Source: CAZXSK01 sp964642855 (lineage in GTDB: Bacteria > Planctomycetota > Phycisphaerae > SM23-33). From it: DNA of 23,077 bases. Below are positions 21,919 through 23,077 of the stretch, one piece after another (position 1 is the stretch's first letter; every line of letters begins with the position of its first letter). The translations under genes were made by a program, and so were the position numbers. The notes under the pieces were generated by a model. The model ran no database searches. It saw nothing but the letters and a program-made list of their open reading frames with translations, and was not told the DNA's origin. Location: NCBI GenBank assembly GCA_964642855.1, contig CAZXSK010000062.1, forward strand, positions 1 through 23,077. Reading direction: 5' to 3'.

Positions 21919-23077
21919 ATGGTACGACCGACAGATAATCGAGACAGCCTCCTGGACCGCGCGATCCGTGCCGCCCGCCGGACTGCCAGGAATTCACCGC
22001 TGCCGGAGCATGTCAGGCTGCGAACCCTTCGGGCCTTGGGACAGGAATTGCGAGAAGAGCAAGCCCTCAAGCGCCGCCAGGAGATCGGCAGGTCTTCGTT
22101 CCGGTGGTGGACAGCCGCGGCAGCTGCAGCTGTTGTCGTCGCCCTCAGCGGATCCCTCGGGTACCTGCTGATCGAGGACGATCCGCGAGCCGTCGTTGCC
22201 GAAGCGAAGCGGCAGCTTTTCGAGAGCTCCGCCGTCCGGTTCCAGGCCGAGTTCGCCGATCCCGAAGAGACACTCAAACTCGCCTGTCGCGTCACTTGCC
22301 GAAACGGCGATGGACTGGTTCGCCAGGAAACCATCGGAGGCCGGGTGAGTGTCATCGACTACAGCCGGCAGACGGGGATCTCGCTGCTGCCCCAGCGCCG
22401 GGAATTCTCGCAGGTACGTTTCGATACCCGGGCTGAGACCACCGATGAACTGCACCGGAATATCCTTTCCGAGCTTCACGTTTTGTGGGAAGGCGATCAC
22501 GAGTCGCTGTCTCCCAGGAAGATCAATGGCAGGGAAGTGGTCGGCTTCCGCACCCGAAGCGACGGGAAGACGATGGAAGTATGGATCGACCGCGAGACGT
22601 CTGCTCCGGTCCGGATCGTGCTGGAATCAAAGGTGACAGGCCGGTGCGTGTTGACGGAGTTCCAGTTCAATCCGGAGATCGATGAGGGAGCATTTTCATT
22701 GTCGGCTCCGGCGGACTACGCCCAGCTTCCGCCCGGGGCGATCGACCTCCGTGAGGCCAGCCATCGCGATCTGGCCAGGGGGCTGGGATTTCTGGCGCGT
22801 CTCAACGGGGGGGTCTTCCCGGACCAGCCCAACGTGTCCACGGGCCTGCTCGGGGGGGCGATCACCGGGGAGTACAGCTCGGCGGATCTGGCGAAGATGG
22901 GCGTTACCTTCGCGCGGATGACCGTGTTTCTGGCTGCTCTTCCGGAGCATTGCTCTCATTGGGGCTATGTCGGCAGCGGGGTAAAGCTCGGCCAGGCCGA
23001 CATGCCGGTGATATGGTGGCAGGAGTGCGGCAGCGGGGTCCGCCGTGTCATCTACGGCGACCTCCAGGTCCGCGACG
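21919..23077 (+). CDS. Single-pass membrane protein paired with the ECF sigma factor (partial)
   Basis: The frame is open from the ATG at 21919 to the window edge, giving at least 386 residues without a stop. Residues 1-60 are charged and probably cytoplasmic, with a helical L-R-E-E-Q-A-L-K-R-R-Q segment. Residues about 65-85 form one transmembrane helix rich in Ala and Val. The rest is an exported region with beta-strand patterns such as V-V-G-F-R-T-R-S-D-G-K and M-E-V-W-I-D, recalling the LolA/RseB-type fold that senses envelope state. The order (sigma factor, 12 bases, then a membrane protein with a short cytoplasmic head) suggests an anti-sigma role. No H-x-x-x-C-x-x-C zinc motif is present. 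No clear Shine-Dalgarno precedes the ATG, so translation may be coupled to the sigma factor gene. The assignment as anti-sigma factor is inference. Confidence 0.65.
   Translation, partial: MVRPTDNRDSLLDRAIRAARRTARNSPLPEHVRLRTLRALGQELREEQALKRRQEIGRSSFRWWTAAAAAAVVVALSGSLGYLLIEDDPRAVVAEAKRQLFESSAVRFQAEFADPEETLKLACRVTCRNGDGLVRQETIGGRVSVIDYSRQTGISLLPQRREFSQVRFDTRAETTDELHRNILSELHVLWEGDHESLSPRKINGREVVGFRTRSDGKTMEVWIDRETSAPVRIVLESKVTGRCVLTEFQFNPEIDEGAFSLSAPADYAQLPPGAIDLREASHRDLARGLGFLARLNGGVFPDQPNVSTGLLGGAITGEYSSADLAKMGVTFARMTVFLAALPEHCSHWGYVGSGVKLGQADMPVIWWQECGSGVRRVIYGDLQVRD

Noticed and set aside
22973..23039. A 12-base direct repeat near the right edge
   Set aside because: It encodes the short peptide G-S-G-V twice in one protein and is explained by coding sequence.

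Overview
The window looks like a chromosomal fragment of an uncultured Planctomycetota bacterium, probably of the Phycisphaerae type. The lineage is inferred from gene style, not from a marker gene: high G+C, many exported or lipid-anchored carbohydrate enzymes without SusC/SusD, formylglycine-generating-enzyme-like lipoproteins, an ECF sigma factor paired with a membrane-anchored partner, and a Tat-exported enolase-superfamily protein. One run of 100 Ns is an assembly join. No tRNA, rRNA, CRISPR array, transposase or integrase was seen, and base composition shows no obvious shift. No intergenic stretch exceeds 300 bases; the largest is 13951-14203 (253 bases).

Layout. (i) 3-53 is the tail of an upstream gene. 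(ii) 90-9449 holds four plus-strand genes: an exported clan GH-A glycosidase-like protein, a GH2-like protein without a signal peptide, a GH94-like disaccharide phosphorylase without a signal peptide, and an exported toroid-type protein that may be a polysaccharide lyase relative. A hairpin at 9458-9489 closes this group. (iii) 13950-9499 (minus) is a two-gene unit: a large lipoprotein glycosidase paralogous to the first gene, then an FGE-like lipoprotein with a long helical insertion. (iv) 14204-20183 (plus) is a three-gene unit starting from a shared divergent region: a lipoprotein whose core module recurs inside the next gene, a 1215-residue heparinase II/III-like lyase, and a Tat-exported acid-sugar dehydratase of the galactonate dehydratase type. 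(v) 21247-20190 (minus) is a lipoprotein of unknown function, interrupted by the N gap. (vi) 21394-23077 (plus) is an ECF sigma factor followed by a single-pass membrane protein that runs off the window.

How they may work together (inference). Regions ii to iv read as a Planctomycetes-style polysaccharide utilisation locus for a uronic-acid-containing glycan. The lyase and the two GH-A enzymes would cut the polymer outside the cytoplasm, GH2 and GH94 would finish imported oligosaccharides in the cytoplasm, and the dehydratase would act on a released aldonic or uronic-type acid. No transporter, unsaturated uronyl hydrolase (GH88/GH105) or KDG kinase/aldolase is visible here, so the substrate remains open. 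The sigma factor pair may be an unrelated neighbour.

Starts were chosen by Shine-Dalgarno motifs and signal-peptide layout. Several are downstream of the longest open frame.
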